The translations under genes were made by a program, and so were the position numbers. This document shows, piece after piece, positions 27,044 to 36,718 of a stretch of DNA of 45,367 nucleotides (its first letter is position 1; each line of letters opens with the position of its first letter). The notes beneath the pieces are model-generated. The model was given only the letters and a program-made list of their open reading frames with translations, was not told the origin of the DNA and did no database searches. Origin of the DNA: Thioploca sp. (GTDB lineage: Bacteria; Pseudomonadota; Gammaproteobacteria; Beggiatoales; Beggiatoaceae); contig JAAUSR010000039.1 of the NCBI GenBank assembly GCA_012032555.1, positions 1 through 45,367 of the forward strand. The letters run 5' to 3'.

Positions 27044-29608
27044 TTAAAACAATTGTGCTATCCCGATAACTATATCGGTTGGGTTTGGATTATTCTGAAT
27101 CGTAGGCAAATTTACTTCCGTAATCGGTGATGGCCATAACAGTCGACTCGGTTTCAAGTCAAACTGAGATAACGGATTTTTCCTCAGTTTATAAATGAAA
27201 AAATGGCTGGTTTGATCCACTTGCCGTAGCTCACAAGATTTTAGTAATTTACTCGCATCAATAAAAGCGGCTGGTAAGATGACTAAATCTTCTTCTAAGT
27301 TTACCTCCGGTGAGTCAATCACGATTTCGCCATCACGACCTAAAGTTGAGGAAGCCGTTATGACTTGGTCTATCGCTTCTCCAGAAAGATTATAAATACC
27401 GGTCGCAATAATTCTGATATTGCCACCATCACCTTCAAAAGCATTTGCTTTAATATGACTGTTATCTAGAACAATAAATACCGGTTGGAGAGTCATATTA
27501 CCCCCACTGCCTTCTTCTCCACGAACACTGGTCGTCATGTCACTATCAGTTAAATACAGATAACAGGGTGAACTTATATTGATATCGCCACCGTTAGCAG
27601 TTTCAGCAGCCGTGGTTATAGATGAACCGGCCTGCATTCGCAAGGAATCTATTATAAATGCAAGCTCTCCCGCATCACCCTTGCCAAAACTTTTTACGGT
27701 GATTTCTCCATTATTCAGGTGAACATAACCAGCATTAATAATGATGTTACCACCTTTACTTGAAGTCGCTGTGATACTGTTAATTTTTCCTTGATGGTAT
27801 AAGGCGAGCTTAGGAGTCGTTATGACAATATGTCCAGCTTCACCATTACTACGGGTAGAACTAGATATATTGCCTTGTACTTTTAAATGCGGTTTTTCTA
27901 TAATCACCGCTTGGCGGGCATTGATACGAATATTACCGGCATGACCTTCAAAAACTTTGCTGCTTGAGTTTTCAGTTAAAGTACTGACAAATCCATTATT
28001 TATGTGCAATATCCCTACTTCTAGAAAAATTTGTCCACCATTGCTATTACTTTGAGTTCCAGCCTGAATAGTCCCGCCATTTTGTATTTCTAACCGAGGA
28101 GTTGACACAGTAATGGTACCACCATCACCACGACTAAAAGTATTACTAAACAAACCGCTAGACTCATCGTTAGGAGCATCGGTTATCAACGCTCCTTGTT
28201 TGGCTATAATCTTTATGGAACCACCTGTTCCTACATCACTGGGAGTGGTTGGTTGATGATTGATATTACCGGTACTGACATCAATTTTGGCACCTTCTTT
28301 CAAGGTTAGTGTATTCACTTGTAATGTAATCTTTCCGGCATCACCTAATCCGATCTTACTACCTGCACGAATCGTACTGCGGTTGGCTAAAGTTAAGCTT
28401 AGCGCCGAAACGGTTATTTGTCCCCCGGTTCCAGTACCGTGGGTATCACTTAATAAACCACTGCTAAAATTAAAAGGATATCCTTGAAAGGTGCCGGAAA
28501 AACCTCCGGTTATTTCTATGGCGTCTTTGGCAGTAACACTGATATGACCTGCCGCACCGGTAGTAAGAGCTGTGCTAACCAACTGCGAACCTTCACTTAA
28601 TCGGATCTGTCCTGCTGCTACAGTAATATTACCTAAATTACCAGTCGCTTGCTCAATTTTTTCCGGATCATGTCCCGAAGTGATTCTTGAAGCGCGTTCT
28701 AGCACCAGTTCTTCGGTCGCCTTAACTGTAATTCCTTGACCGTTTTTCTCTCCATAGGTATCTGCAAACACATAACCATTATCTAATTTGATTTGCCCAC
28801 CTTGGAGAAACACTGTACCACCACCAATACCACTCACATTAATATTAGTTCTGGTTCGGTCAAAATTAGCGGTTCCCTCAGTACTATCCGTAATCGTGAT
28901 ACTACCCCACTTATCAAAAGCGTTCTCAGATAGGGTGTTAGGTTCAATAGGTACTTCTCCCGATGATGCTACACTGATCAAATTAACCTGTCCATCAGGG
29001 ACCTTCAAATCATTATCTTGTAAAGTTAAATCACCACCGATGAAAACAAACGTTGTTTCTGCCGGTAGTTGCAACACACTTTTATCTTGTAACATCTTTG
29101 CTGGTGAATCATCTAAAAACCCAAAAGCACTCGGTGGTGCCACTGTTAACTGACTATGCGCCGGCTGAGCGGCATCAAATCGCCCTAATTCACCTAAACG
29201 TAGATAATCAGCTGTACTAGTATACAATGAACCTTGAATATCTAAGCGAGCATGGGGTCCAAATACAATCCCGGCCGGATTCAAAAAGTACATATCCGCC
29301 TTGGGAATAGTCGATGTTAACTCACCATCAATTGAAGACATTTCACCACCGGTTACTCGGCTAATGATATGATTTACCGTATCCGGACCAGAAAAAGTAG
29401 CACTTTCACCGAGCGACAGGTTAAAGTTTTGAAAACTATGAAACAAATTATTACCCACTTGTTGACCTAAATCTGCTTCAACAGCGAAATTAGGTCCTGA
29501 TAACACCTTGGCTGGACCTAAAGTACCATCCAACACAATTTCGGCACTAACTCGGATATTCATACCCAACATGATGATTAACAAAAATTTTTTAAAGTGG
29601 GCTTGCAT
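27044..29608 (-). CDS. Filamentous-haemagglutinin-type exoprotein (two-partner secretion, TpsA-like)
   Basis: An 854-residue secreted beta-helix protein. A signal peptide (FLLIIMLGMNIRVSA) precedes the TPS/haemagglutination-activity domain: GQQVGNNLFHSFQNFNLSLG, ESATFSGPDTVNHIISRVTG and the hallmark FLNPAGIVFGPHARLDIQGSLYTSTADYL. The body (about 250-790) is a chain of beta-helix turns of the form GGxIxIxAxxxxLxxGSxIxT. The C-terminal SKLLKSCELRQVDQTSHFFI and a basic tail resemble cyanobacterial and Beggiatoa homologues. The outer-membrane partner TpsB (ShlB/FhaC type) is not in this window. It is probably an adhesin or sheath protein. It converges on the rnf operon. Confidence 0.88.
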   Translation of the reverse strand: MQAHFKKFLLIIMLGMNIRVSAEIVLDGTLGPAKVLSGPNFAVEADLGQQVGNNLFHSFQNFNLSLGESATFSGPDTVNHIISRVTGGEMSSIDGELTSTIPKADMYFLNPAGIVFGPHARLDIQGSLYTSTADYLRLGELGRFDAAQPAHSQLTVAPPSAFGFLDDSPAKMLQDKSVLQLPAETTFVFIGGDLTLQDNDLKVPDGQVNLISVASSGEVPIEPNTLSENAFDKWGSITITDSTEGTANFDRTRTNINVSGIGGGTVFLQGGQIKLDNGYVFADTYGEKNGQGITVKATEELVLERASRITSGHDPEKIEQATGNLGNITVAAGQIRLSEGSQLVSTALTTGAAGHISVTAKDAIEITGGFSGTFQGYPFNFSSGLLSDTHGTGTGGQITVSALSLTLANRSTIRAGSKIGLGDAGKITLQVNTLTLKEGAKIDVSTGNINHQPTTPSDVGTGGSIKIIAKQGALITDAPNDESSGLFSNTFSRGDGGTITVSTPRLEIQNGGTIQAGTQSNSNGGQIFLEVGILHINNGFVSTLTENSSSKVFEGHAGNIRINARQAVIIEKPHLKVQGNISSSTRSNGEAGHIVITTPKLALYHQGKINSITATSSKGGNIIINAGYVHLNNGEITVKSFGKGDAGELAFIIDSLRMQAGSSITTAAETANGGDINISSPCYLYLTDSDMTTSVRGEEGSGGNMTLQPVFIVLDNSHIKANAFEGDGGNIRIIATGIYNLSGEAIDQVITASSTLGRDGEIVIDSPEVNLEEDLVILPAAFIDASKLLKSCELRQVDQTSHFFIYKLRKNPLSQFDLKPSRLLWPSPITEVNLPTIQNNPNPTDIVIGIAQLF

Positions 29609-29651
29609 ATTATCTCTAAACCGGTTGTTTAAAACGTAACAATGTTTTCAC

Positions 29652-29686
29652 GTAGGATGGGTAAAGAGAAGCGAAACCCATCCTAC
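29652..29686. terminator. Hairpin downstream of the giant FG-GAP gene
   Basis: GTAGGATGGGT (29652-29662) and ACCCATCCTAC (29676-29686) are perfect 11-base inverted repeats with a 13-base loop, just after the stop at 29694 on the minus strand. There is no T-run, so it may be a member of the GTAGG-TGGGT repeat family more than a classical terminator. Confidence 0.45.
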
Positions 29687-29693
29687 TACTTAC

Positions 29694-30143
29694 TTAACGA
29701 CAGGTATTATCAATCACCTGAAATTGAAGCGGCGACGTTCCCGGTTCCAGCCCCATCATCATTGAACAAGTTTGACTTTCCCAACCGACCGGACGAAAAT
29801 CAATCACCGGTAAAAGCAGTTGACCAGTGGCAAAATCAAATGTCACTGAATTCTCAACGGTTTGTTGCGTTTCCTGTGGTCCAGTTATTAAGGTAAAAAG
29901 GTGTGATGATGTTTCCCGTAAAGTGCCTTGGTACTGAATACCGCCGACCTGAGCAACATAAATTTCCAACACCTCCCCTTCTAATCGAGCGGGCACCGGT
30001 GAAGTTAATGCCGTATTGGGATCACTGTGCTCGAGATAAAGTCCGAAATTAGTATTATCAGTGTAAAAAATCCATCCTGGCCCGTTACTAGTGGTTCTAG
30101 CACCAAACTGATCCACCGCTTCGACTTGCCAGTAGTAAGTCAT
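29694..30143 (-). CDS. Giant FG-GAP/protease protein, C-terminal fragment (frameshifted)
   Basis: The 149 residues finish the fibronectin/Ig-like segment that the 30140-32755 frame leaves incomplete. The correct frame reads EISKGLQDGMTYYWQVEAVDQFGARTTSNGPGW, so the ATG at 30143 is an internal Met. A single-base deletion near 30180-30190 in CCTTGAATTTAAAG explains the split. The rest is a beta-rich C-terminal domain with three Cys residues (QTCSMMMG, IDNTC). No sorting motif is obvious. Confidence 0.75.
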   Translation of the reverse strand: MTYYWQVEAVDQFGARTTSNGPGWIFYTDNTNFGLYLEHSDPNTALTSPVPARLEGEVLEIYVAQVGGIQYQGTLRETSSHLFTLITGPQETQQTVENSVTFDFATGQLLLPVIDFRPVGWESQTCSMMMGLEPGTSPLQFQVIDNTCR

Positions 30144-32755
30144 TCCATCTTGGAGTCCTTTAGAGATTTCTTTAAATTCAAGGGTAACCAGTATTCTGAT
30201 TCGCGCAACTCTTCTTGTCGATAAACCACGTGTTCAAAAGCCTCATCTTCGGCAATGATAAGCGTATAAGTCAATTTATCACCTTCATGGTCAGTGGTAT
30301 CAGCCCAATTGAACCTCAAGCCAGTGAAGGTTTCACTACCGTTAACCGGTGTATACAACTCAAAAGGGGCCGGTGGTTGGTTACCGACTTTATTTTTATA
30401 CACGACTGAGCGCCAGATCGGCGAAATGTCATGGGTTTCATTGTCAGTAACAAAATAATAGAGTTCATATTGACCGGGTTCATCAAATAGATTTTCTTGG
30501 AAATCATCACTATTTCTGGTACAACGCTTATCAAAATAACATAGCAAATTGATTTCTAATAAATCTTCGATTTCTCGTTGTTCCGCTGAACCTTGGCGTT
30601 GAGGCACTGGGGTTTCAAGTATCAGTGAGGGTCGACGGATATTGACAGTGGCATCCTTAACCCGGGAAACCTCATTAACCGTAACAAACAACTCCGCTGC
30701 TGATTCGGATTCCGACAAATATACCGTCTCCGTGACACTTAAAATATCTGCAGGATTACCCACAAAATTAGTATCATATTCTGCTCCTGCTCCCAATTGT
30801 AATTGGCTTAAATCAATATGATCAGAGGACACAGCAGAAAGAATATTCTGGCCTTGACCTCCATTTAAAGCTAAGAGCGGATGTTGAACTGCACCATCTC
30901 CAAATGGATCTTCCGCCGTATTACTCGAAGTCCCTCCACGACGGGTAAACTGTTCGGTTTCCGAAGTGGCCTGTTCAAAAGCCGATTGAAAAGAATCGCC
31001 TCGTCCTAATTGTTGAAATAATGCTTCCATAAAAAACTCCCCACTCCGAATACCATCACTTTCTTTAGTCCCTTTGTATGATTCTTCGGTAGCCGCCGCA
31101 CTGGCAATCACAACTCGACCTGCCTGAGTTAAGGTCTCTAAGGCCTTACCAGAATAGCAAAAACCTAACATCACCATCCGCGGTTCTTGAAGGGCTTCTA
31201 CACTTAATCCAGCTTCTAATTGATCGAGCCAATTCGCCCACTGGTTAGGGGTCACATATCCTGGTTCCTCCTGGCCAACATAAAAATGACCTTGGCGATC
31301 ACCATGATCGATCAGAATCATATAAAATGGCGCTGGGGAACCATTCATGCGAGCTTGCAATTGCTCTGTTAACGTTACAAATTGAGCCGTGTTAGGTTGA
31401 CCATCTATTTCGATGCCAGTTTGGTGAGGGTCATAACTGTTGTAATAATAAATATTTTCATCTTCAAAACTTCGTTCTTTTAAGGTCTTATAAATTCGAT
31501 TAGTCGTTTTATTGTGGGCTTCTAAACCTTCACCATTGGCAATCCGACCTTGCACAATTACCGCATAACCAGCTGATTTACCCACTAAAACGGTTTGGGT
31601 TGACGAAACCGCCTCGGTCAGCAACTCATTGCCAGTGAAGTAAGCGGTTAATTTATACTGCCCAGACTGAGTGAAACCACCCAAATTTTGGAATTCATAT
31701 TGGCCGATATTAGACAGAATGGTCGTTTCATGCATAGTCACCTGACCCAGTGGGTCTTCAATACTTAATTGAATAGGTAAACCTACGAGATCTTCTTCAA
31801 TCTTAGGAAAACGCCGACTCACTAGAGTACCCGTACCATTAAGGGTTTTATTATTGGGCAAGGTAACTCGATCAAGTTTCAAAAATAAATCTGTACGCGC
31901 TTGTTCTACTTTGGAAATCGTAATTTCTTCAACGGTAGCATTGCCGGCGTTATCAATCGCACGCGCTTTGATCGTATAAGTTCCCAAGGGTAAAGAAACC
32001 GCACTTAAATCGTAGAACCACTTATTTTGAAAGGGTTGATTAACCAGCAGCCAGGTGAGTGTTTCGTTCAGTTCTGAAGTTTTATTATCCGTCAGATAAA
32101 CTTGTTCTTGATTATTGATAATTTGTAATTCAAAACGCTCTAGTCCACTCCCTTCGTCAAGAGCAGTACCTTGAATTTCTGATAGTTCAGCTACCACACT
32201 TGGATTAACCAATTGGAAAATTATTTGAGGCGGCAATTTATCAAAAATATACCTTTCCGTGACAATCTGACTTAGATTTTCCTGTTCATCGACTGTAACA
32301 AATTTTAGGGTGGTATTTTCGGTAAGGTTAAAGGGGGTTGTAAATACTATTGAATCCCGAGTAGGTGTAGTACCGTCTAAGGTGTAGTAAATGGTTTTAC
32401 ATTGCAGACAACCTAAGGTGATCAGTCGTGGACTGTGGTAAAGCCCACCATTAGGTAACGCATAATTATCTGGTAAGGGATGGCTTTGATTATTGATATA
32501 GTAATGAATATTACCCTCTAAATCTCCGATGATAGCATCCTCATCGCCATCATTATCAAGATCAGCAAAGCTAGGTGCTGCATAACCTTTAATCTCACTA
32601 AAAGGATGATCAAGACGTTTTTCAAACTGCGGCTGGCTAGCATTACCGATATTTTCGTAATAATTGATGCCACGGTAAGAAGAGCCTATGATGGCATCTA
32701 AATCCCCATCATTATCGAGGTCGGTAAAGCTCGGAATTGTATAACTTATATTCAC
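30140..32755 (-). CDS. Giant FG-GAP/protease protein, middle part: chitobiase-C-like, Ig-like and clan CD cysteine-protease-like domains (frameshifted)
   Basis: About 871 residues. Residues 8-90 hold the last two FG-GAP-like repeats. Residues about 107-172 match the chitobiase/beta-hexosaminidase C-terminal domain (TIYYTLDGTTPT, KFVTVDEQENLS). Ig-like segments follow (about 172-395). Residues about 396-640 look like a caspase/legumain-type (clan CD, C13-like) peptidase: AVIVQGRIANGEG at the first strand, His484 in YMILIDHGDRQGHF and Cys533 in VMLGFCYSGKALE after hydrophobic strands. A linker and a fibronectin-like start follow. The frame begins with an apparent GTG at 32755 that is really Val in HPFSKVNISYT, so this is one gene with 32752-36150. 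Both breaks are single-base deletions. Confidence 0.82.
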   Translation of the reverse strand: MNISYTIPSFTDLDNDGDLDAIIGSSYRGINYYENIGNASQPQFEKRLDHPFSEIKGYAAPSFADLDNDGDEDAIIGDLEGNIHYYINNQSHPLPDNYALPNGGLYHSPRLITLGCLQCKTIYYTLDGTTPTRDSIVFTTPFNLTENTTLKFVTVDEQENLSQIVTERYIFDKLPPQIIFQLVNPSVVAELSEIQGTALDEGSGLERFELQIINNQEQVYLTDNKTSELNETLTWLLVNQPFQNKWFYDLSAVSLPLGTYTIKARAIDNAGNATVEEITISKVEQARTDLFLKLDRVTLPNNKTLNGTGTLVSRRFPKIEEDLVGLPIQLSIEDPLGQVTMHETTILSNIGQYEFQNLGGFTQSGQYKLTAYFTGNELLTEAVSSTQTVLVGKSAGYAVIVQGRIANGEGLEAHNKTTNRIYKTLKERSFEDENIYYYNSYDPHQTGIEIDGQPNTAQFVTLTEQLQARMNGSPAPFYMILIDHGDRQGHFYVGQEEPGYVTPNQWANWLDQLEAGLSVEALQEPRMVMLGFCYSGKALETLTQAGRVVIASAAATEESYKGTKESDGIRSGEFFMEALFQQLGRGDSFQSAFEQATSETEQFTRRGGTSSNTAEDPFGDGAVQHPLLALNGGQGQNILSAVSSDHIDLSQLQLGAGAEYDTNFVGNPADILSVTETVYLSESESAAELFVTVNEVSRVKDATVNIRRPSLILETPVPQRQGSAEQREIEDLLEINLLCYFDKRCTRNSDDFQENLFDEPGQYELYYFVTDNETHDISPIWRSVVYKNKVGNQPPAPFELYTPVNGSETFTGLRFNWADTTDHEGDKLTYTLIIAEDEAFEHVVYRQEELRESEYWLPLNLKKSLKDSKME

Positions 32756-35700
32756 CTTACTAAAGGATGATCAAAACGTTCTTCAAACTGAGGCTGGCTA
32801 GCATTACCAACGTTTTCGTAATAATTGATGCCATAGGAAGAACCAATGATGGCATCTAAATCCCCATCATTATCGAGATCGGCAAAGCTAGGACTGGCAT
32901 TACGCACTTTCACACCATTGAATGGATGATCAAGACGTTCTTCAAACCGGGGTTGGTTAGCATCACCAATATTCTCATAGTAATAAAGGGTATACCCAGA
33001 ACCAATAACAGCATCCCAATCACCATCATTATCCAAATCGGTAAAGCTAATGGTTGCCTCATTACCTACATTCAAGTTGCATAAAGGATTGATACTGGTA
33101 TAACATTCAAATTGTGGTTGATTGATATCACCAACATTTTGGTAATAATGGAAAGTGCCGTCAGCAGAACCAATGACAATATCTTGGTCCCCATCATTAT
33201 CGAGATCAATGAAGCTAGGGCTTGCCTCACTACCTACAGCCATTAGAGGCTTATTCTCTATTTTATAGAGGAGACCACTATCCATAGTGATATCATCCCA
33301 GTCCTCGTTATTAAACTGAAACTGGGGCTGGTTAGCATTACCAATATTTTCATAGTAATGAACACTACCATCCCTATAACCGATAATAATATCCCAATCA
33401 CCATCACTATCAAGATCAGCAAAATCGAGGTTAACATCGAAGTACTGGTCCCAATATATCGACTTACCTCCAAAGTACTGTTCAGGACGCCATTCAAATT
33501 GAGATTGGTTAGCATCACTGATATTTTCGTAGTAAATAAGCATCCTATCATAACCAACAAAGGCATCCCAATCACTATCATTATCAAGATCAACAAAACG
33601 AGGAGCTGCACTAAAAAAACTATCATTAGATCCATCGTTATCGAGATCGTAGTAGCCACGAGCTATATCTGCGCTAAAGACTAGGTACGCATCACTGAGA
33701 GGATGATCAAAACGTTTTTCAAACTGAGGTTGGTTAGCATTACCAACATTTTCATAATAATGGAGCTTGGCATCAGCAGAACCAATAAAGACATCCCAAT
33801 CGTTATCATTATCAAGATCGACAAAGTCTGGATTTGCATTATTACCCACGTCCATACCACGAAAGGGTTGCTCGATACGCTCTGCAAACTGGGGTTGGTT
33901 AACATCACCAACATTCTCATAATAATGGAGCGCACCATCAGCAGAACCAATAACAGCATCTTCATCGCCGTCGTTATCCAGATCGACGAATTTAATGGTG
34001 GCATTATCCCCGACATCTACTTGACATAAAGGATTAATACTATTATGACATTTATCAAATTGGGGATGATTAGCGTCACCAATATTCTCATAATAACGGA
34101 GGCTGCCATCAGAAGAACCAATGAAAGCATCCCGATCACCGTCATTATCAAGATCGACAAGACTAGGGGTTGCTTTTCCTCCTGAATCACCTAAGCCTTT
34201 AGATGCTTTCACACCACTAAAAGGCTGGTTGAGAAGTTCTTTAAACTGAGGTTGGTTGGCATTACTGGTATTCCTGTAGTAATCAATAGAGTCATAATAC
34301 CCAATGAAAGCATCCTCATCGCCATCATTGTCGATATCGACGAAGTTGAAGTTGGTGGAGTTTATGCTACTAAAAGGATGGTCGAAACGCTTTTCAAACT
34401 GAGGTTGGTTGGCATTACCAATATTTTCATAATAATTGGTGTCCCCTTGATTACTAATGAAGACATCCCAGTCGCCATCATGATCAAGATCAACAAAAGT
34501 AGGGTTAGTCTCATTACCTACCTCTATACCGCTGAAGGGATGGTTAGTACGTTTTTCAAACTGGGGCTGGTTAGCATCACCAACATTTTCGTAATAATAG
34601 AGGGTACCATTAACTCCAATAATAGTATCATCATTATCATTATTAAACCCAATAACGGCATCCCAATCGCCATCATTGTCAAGATCGATGAAGCTAGGGT
34701 TTGCATTTTGACCCTCATCCACTCCATTAAAAGGATGGTTAGTACGTTTTTCAAACTGAGGCTGTTTGGCGTTACCGATATTTTCATAATAATCAAGGGT
34801 ACCATCCACATCTCCAATGACAGCGTCTAAATCCCCGTCATTGTTCAGATCGACAAAGCTAAGATTCCATTTCCGATTCCAGCTTGGAAGCCAGAAATTT
34901 AAGTCTATGAAAGAGGATAATGGTGATTCGGTATGCTTTTCAAATTGGGGATATTGAGCATCACCAATATTCTCGTAATAATCAGGCCCAATAAAGGCAT
35001 CCCAATCGCCATCATTATCGAGATCGGCGAAATTGAGATCGTATAGGTCATTTACATCCACAATACCATTGAAAAACTGCTCAATACGCTCTTCAAATTG
35101 GGGTTGGTTAACATTACCAACATTTTCGTAGTAATGGAGACCATCTCTATCTCCAATGATGACGATATCCCGATCTCCATCATTATCGAGATCGACAAAG
35201 TTAGTAAATACATCTCCTATAAAAAATAGGCCTTTAAAAGGATGGTCAGTACACTTCTCAAATTTAGGTTGTTTCGCATCACCAATATTCTCGTAATAGT
35301 AGATGAGAAAAATAGAACTAGATGGGGCAAAAGATACAATGAAGGCATCCCAATCCCCATCATTATCAAAATCGGTGAAGCTTGAAGAAGTCGATTGCAA
35401 ATTTAAATTATTGAAAGGATGGTTAGTATGTTCTTCATACTGAGGTCGATTGACGTCACCGATATTTTCATAGTAATGGAGACCATCTTTATCTCCAATG
35501 ACAACATCCCAATCTCGGTCATTATCAAGATCGACAAAACTGGGAGTCGCATTGTTGCCTAAATCTAAACCCTTGAAGGGTTGGTCAGTACGCTCTTCAA
35601 ACTGAGGTTGATTGGCATTGCCGATATTCTCATAGTAATGGATAGTCCCAACATCAGAGCCAATAGCCGCATCCCAATCCCCATCATTATCAAGATCAGC

Positions 35701-36150
35701 GAAGGAGGGGCTTGCAAAAGATCCCACATCCACGCCATTAAAGGGATTGGCTGTTTCCAAACGCTGCTCAAATGTAGGCATATTCGCATTTCCCACATTC
35801 TCATAATATTGGAGAGCACCATTATTTGAACCGATGATAATATCCAAATCCTTGTCATTATCTAGATCAACAAAACTAAAACCATTGACCTGATTTTCAC
35901 CAAGAGGCGCTCTAAGGGGATTTTCATGCCAAGGCGCTTTTTCAAATTGAAATTCAAAGGCAAAGCTAAATTGACTAAGTAATAACAACGTGGTTGTAAA
36001 AACCTTGAATGCTATGTGTTTGGAATACCAATGGTCAGTGATGAACCATGGAGATAAAATCGCTCGAAGGGCTTGAAGTGGCAGGAAACTGGTCAATAGT
36101 GTTGGCTTTGGGACATTAGTCAAATTCTTTAGATAAGTTCTAGTTTTCAT
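32752..36150 (-). CDS. Giant FG-GAP/protease protein, N-terminal part: 18 FG-GAP/VCBS-like repeats
   Basis: About 1132 residues. A long N-terminal leader (about 65 residues) ends in a hydrophobic signal segment (FKVFTTTLLLLSQFSFAFEF). Then come 18 repeats of about 50-65 residues with the core SFVDLDNDGDWDAVIGSADG followed by HYYENVGNANQPQFE. The Dx(D/N)xDGD loops are calcium-binding sites of FG-GAP/VCBS beta-propeller blades. The ATG at 36150 is preferred (AGGA 10 bases upstream). The frame ends at HPLVR-stop. With one T restored in CCTTTAG it reads HPFSKVNISYT into the next piece. The complete protein would be about 2150 residues. It is a secreted surface protein; ligand unknown. Confidence 0.87.
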   Translation of the reverse strand: MKTRTYLKNLTNVPKPTLLTSFLPLQALRAILSPWFITDHWYSKHIAFKVFTTTLLLLSQFSFAFEFQFEKAPWHENPLRAPLGENQVNGFSFVDLDNDKDLDIIIGSNNGALQYYENVGNANMPTFEQRLETANPFNGVDVGSFASPSFADLDNDGDWDAAIGSDVGTIHYYENIGNANQPQFEERTDQPFKGLDLGNNATPSFVDLDNDRDWDVVIGDKDGLHYYENIGDVNRPQYEEHTNHPFNNLNLQSTSSSFTDFDNDGDWDAFIVSFAPSSSIFLIYYYENIGDAKQPKFEKCTDHPFKGLFFIGDVFTNFVDLDNDGDRDIVIIGDRDGLHYYENVGNVNQPQFEERIEQFFNGIVDVNDLYDLNFADLDNDGDWDAFIGPDYYENIGDAQYPQFEKHTESPLSSFIDLNFWLPSWNRKWNLSFVDLNNDGDLDAVIGDVDGTLDYYENIGNAKQPQFEKRTNHPFNGVDEGQNANPSFIDLDNDGDWDAVIGFNNDNDDTIIGVNGTLYYYENVGDANQPQFEKRTNHPFSGIEVGNETNPTFVDLDHDGDWDVFISNQGDTNYYENIGNANQPQFEKRFDHPFSSINSTNFNFVDIDNDGDEDAFIGYYDSIDYYRNTSNANQPQFKELLNQPFSGVKASKGLGDSGGKATPSLVDLDNDGDRDAFIGSSDGSLRYYENIGDANHPQFDKCHNSINPLCQVDVGDNATIKFVDLDNDGDEDAVIGSADGALHYYENVGDVNQPQFAERIEQPFRGMDVGNNANPDFVDLDNDNDWDVFIGSADAKLHYYENVGNANQPQFEKRFDHPLSDAYLVFSADIARGYYDLDNDGSNDSFFSAAPRFVDLDNDSDWDAFVGYDRMLIYYENISDANQSQFEWRPEQYFGGKSIYWDQYFDVNLDFADLDSDGDWDIIIGYRDGSVHYYENIGNANQPQFQFNNEDWDDITMDSGLLYKIENKPLMAVGSEASPSFIDLDNDGDQDIVIGSADGTFHYYQNVGDINQPQFECYTSINPLCNLNVGNEATISFTDLDNDGDWDAVIGSGYTLYYYENIGDANQPRFEERLDHPFNGVKVRNASPSFADLDNDGDLDAIIGSSYGINYYENVGNASQPQFEERFDHPLVR

Positions 36151-36186
36151 GAAATTTTTCCTCAATTCTTATTTTTTATATGATTA

Positions 36187-36575
36187 ACTGCTGTTACGCA
36201 GTCCGCGCCATAAACAAATGGTTGGTGATTTGGAGATCCTACCGGCATGATAGCGACAATGAAGCCAATTGACACCTTTAACATAACGACCTTTAGAGTA
36301 GTCATAATGCCAACCAGTCGGTCTCATCCATCTCCAGCTTTTCGACTATACTATCGTCAAAAATGAGATAACCTTCTTCTAACTAGACTTAGCGTATGGT
36401 TGGTTTAACCAGTAACTATAAGTCTTTTGAGGGAGTTACTTGACCCGATAACGTTCAGGTCAGTTGATCATAGCTCACTTTTCCATCCAAGAGTTTAGAT
36501 AAACTCGTAGCGGTTGCATAGCTAAATGTAACACTTAAGATAGTCGGTATAGCGGTCAAGGTAGTTTGATTTCAT
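36187..36575 (-). pseudogene. IS4-type transposase, N-terminal remnant
   Basis: Minus-strand fragments in several frames make up the first part of a DDE transposase. In order they are MKSNYLDRYTDYL, SYATATSLSKLLDGKVSYDQLT, EEGYLIFDDSIVEK (first catalytic Asp region), and WHYDYSKGRYVKGVNWLH. At least two frameshifts and a stop interrupt it. The C-terminal half is absent and no inverted repeats were found. Assignment to the IS4/IS701-like group rests on the GYLIFDDSI and HYDYSKGRYVKG blocks. Confidence 0.65.
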
Positions 36576-36718
36576 GCTCTGCAATATATTCAAATTTTAT
36601 GGAATTGCGTAACATTAGTTATAAAAGATATTCATGTTCTTGCTGGCAAAATGGAAATGTCTACAAACTTGGCTTTAAAATGAGATTACCTCGATCTACC
36701 GCTTAACCGTTAACCAAT

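Noticed and set aside
28260-29153. Plus-strand frames opposite the haemagglutinin-type gene
   Set aside because: The minus-strand gene has a complete domain structure and signal peptide; the opposite frames are Pro/Val/Leu-rich shadows.
33258-34830. Several open frames of about 100-190 codons on both strands inside the FG-GAP gene
   Set aside because: Shadows produced by the repetitive DNA of the FG-GAP repeats; low-complexity Ile/Met/Val-rich translations.
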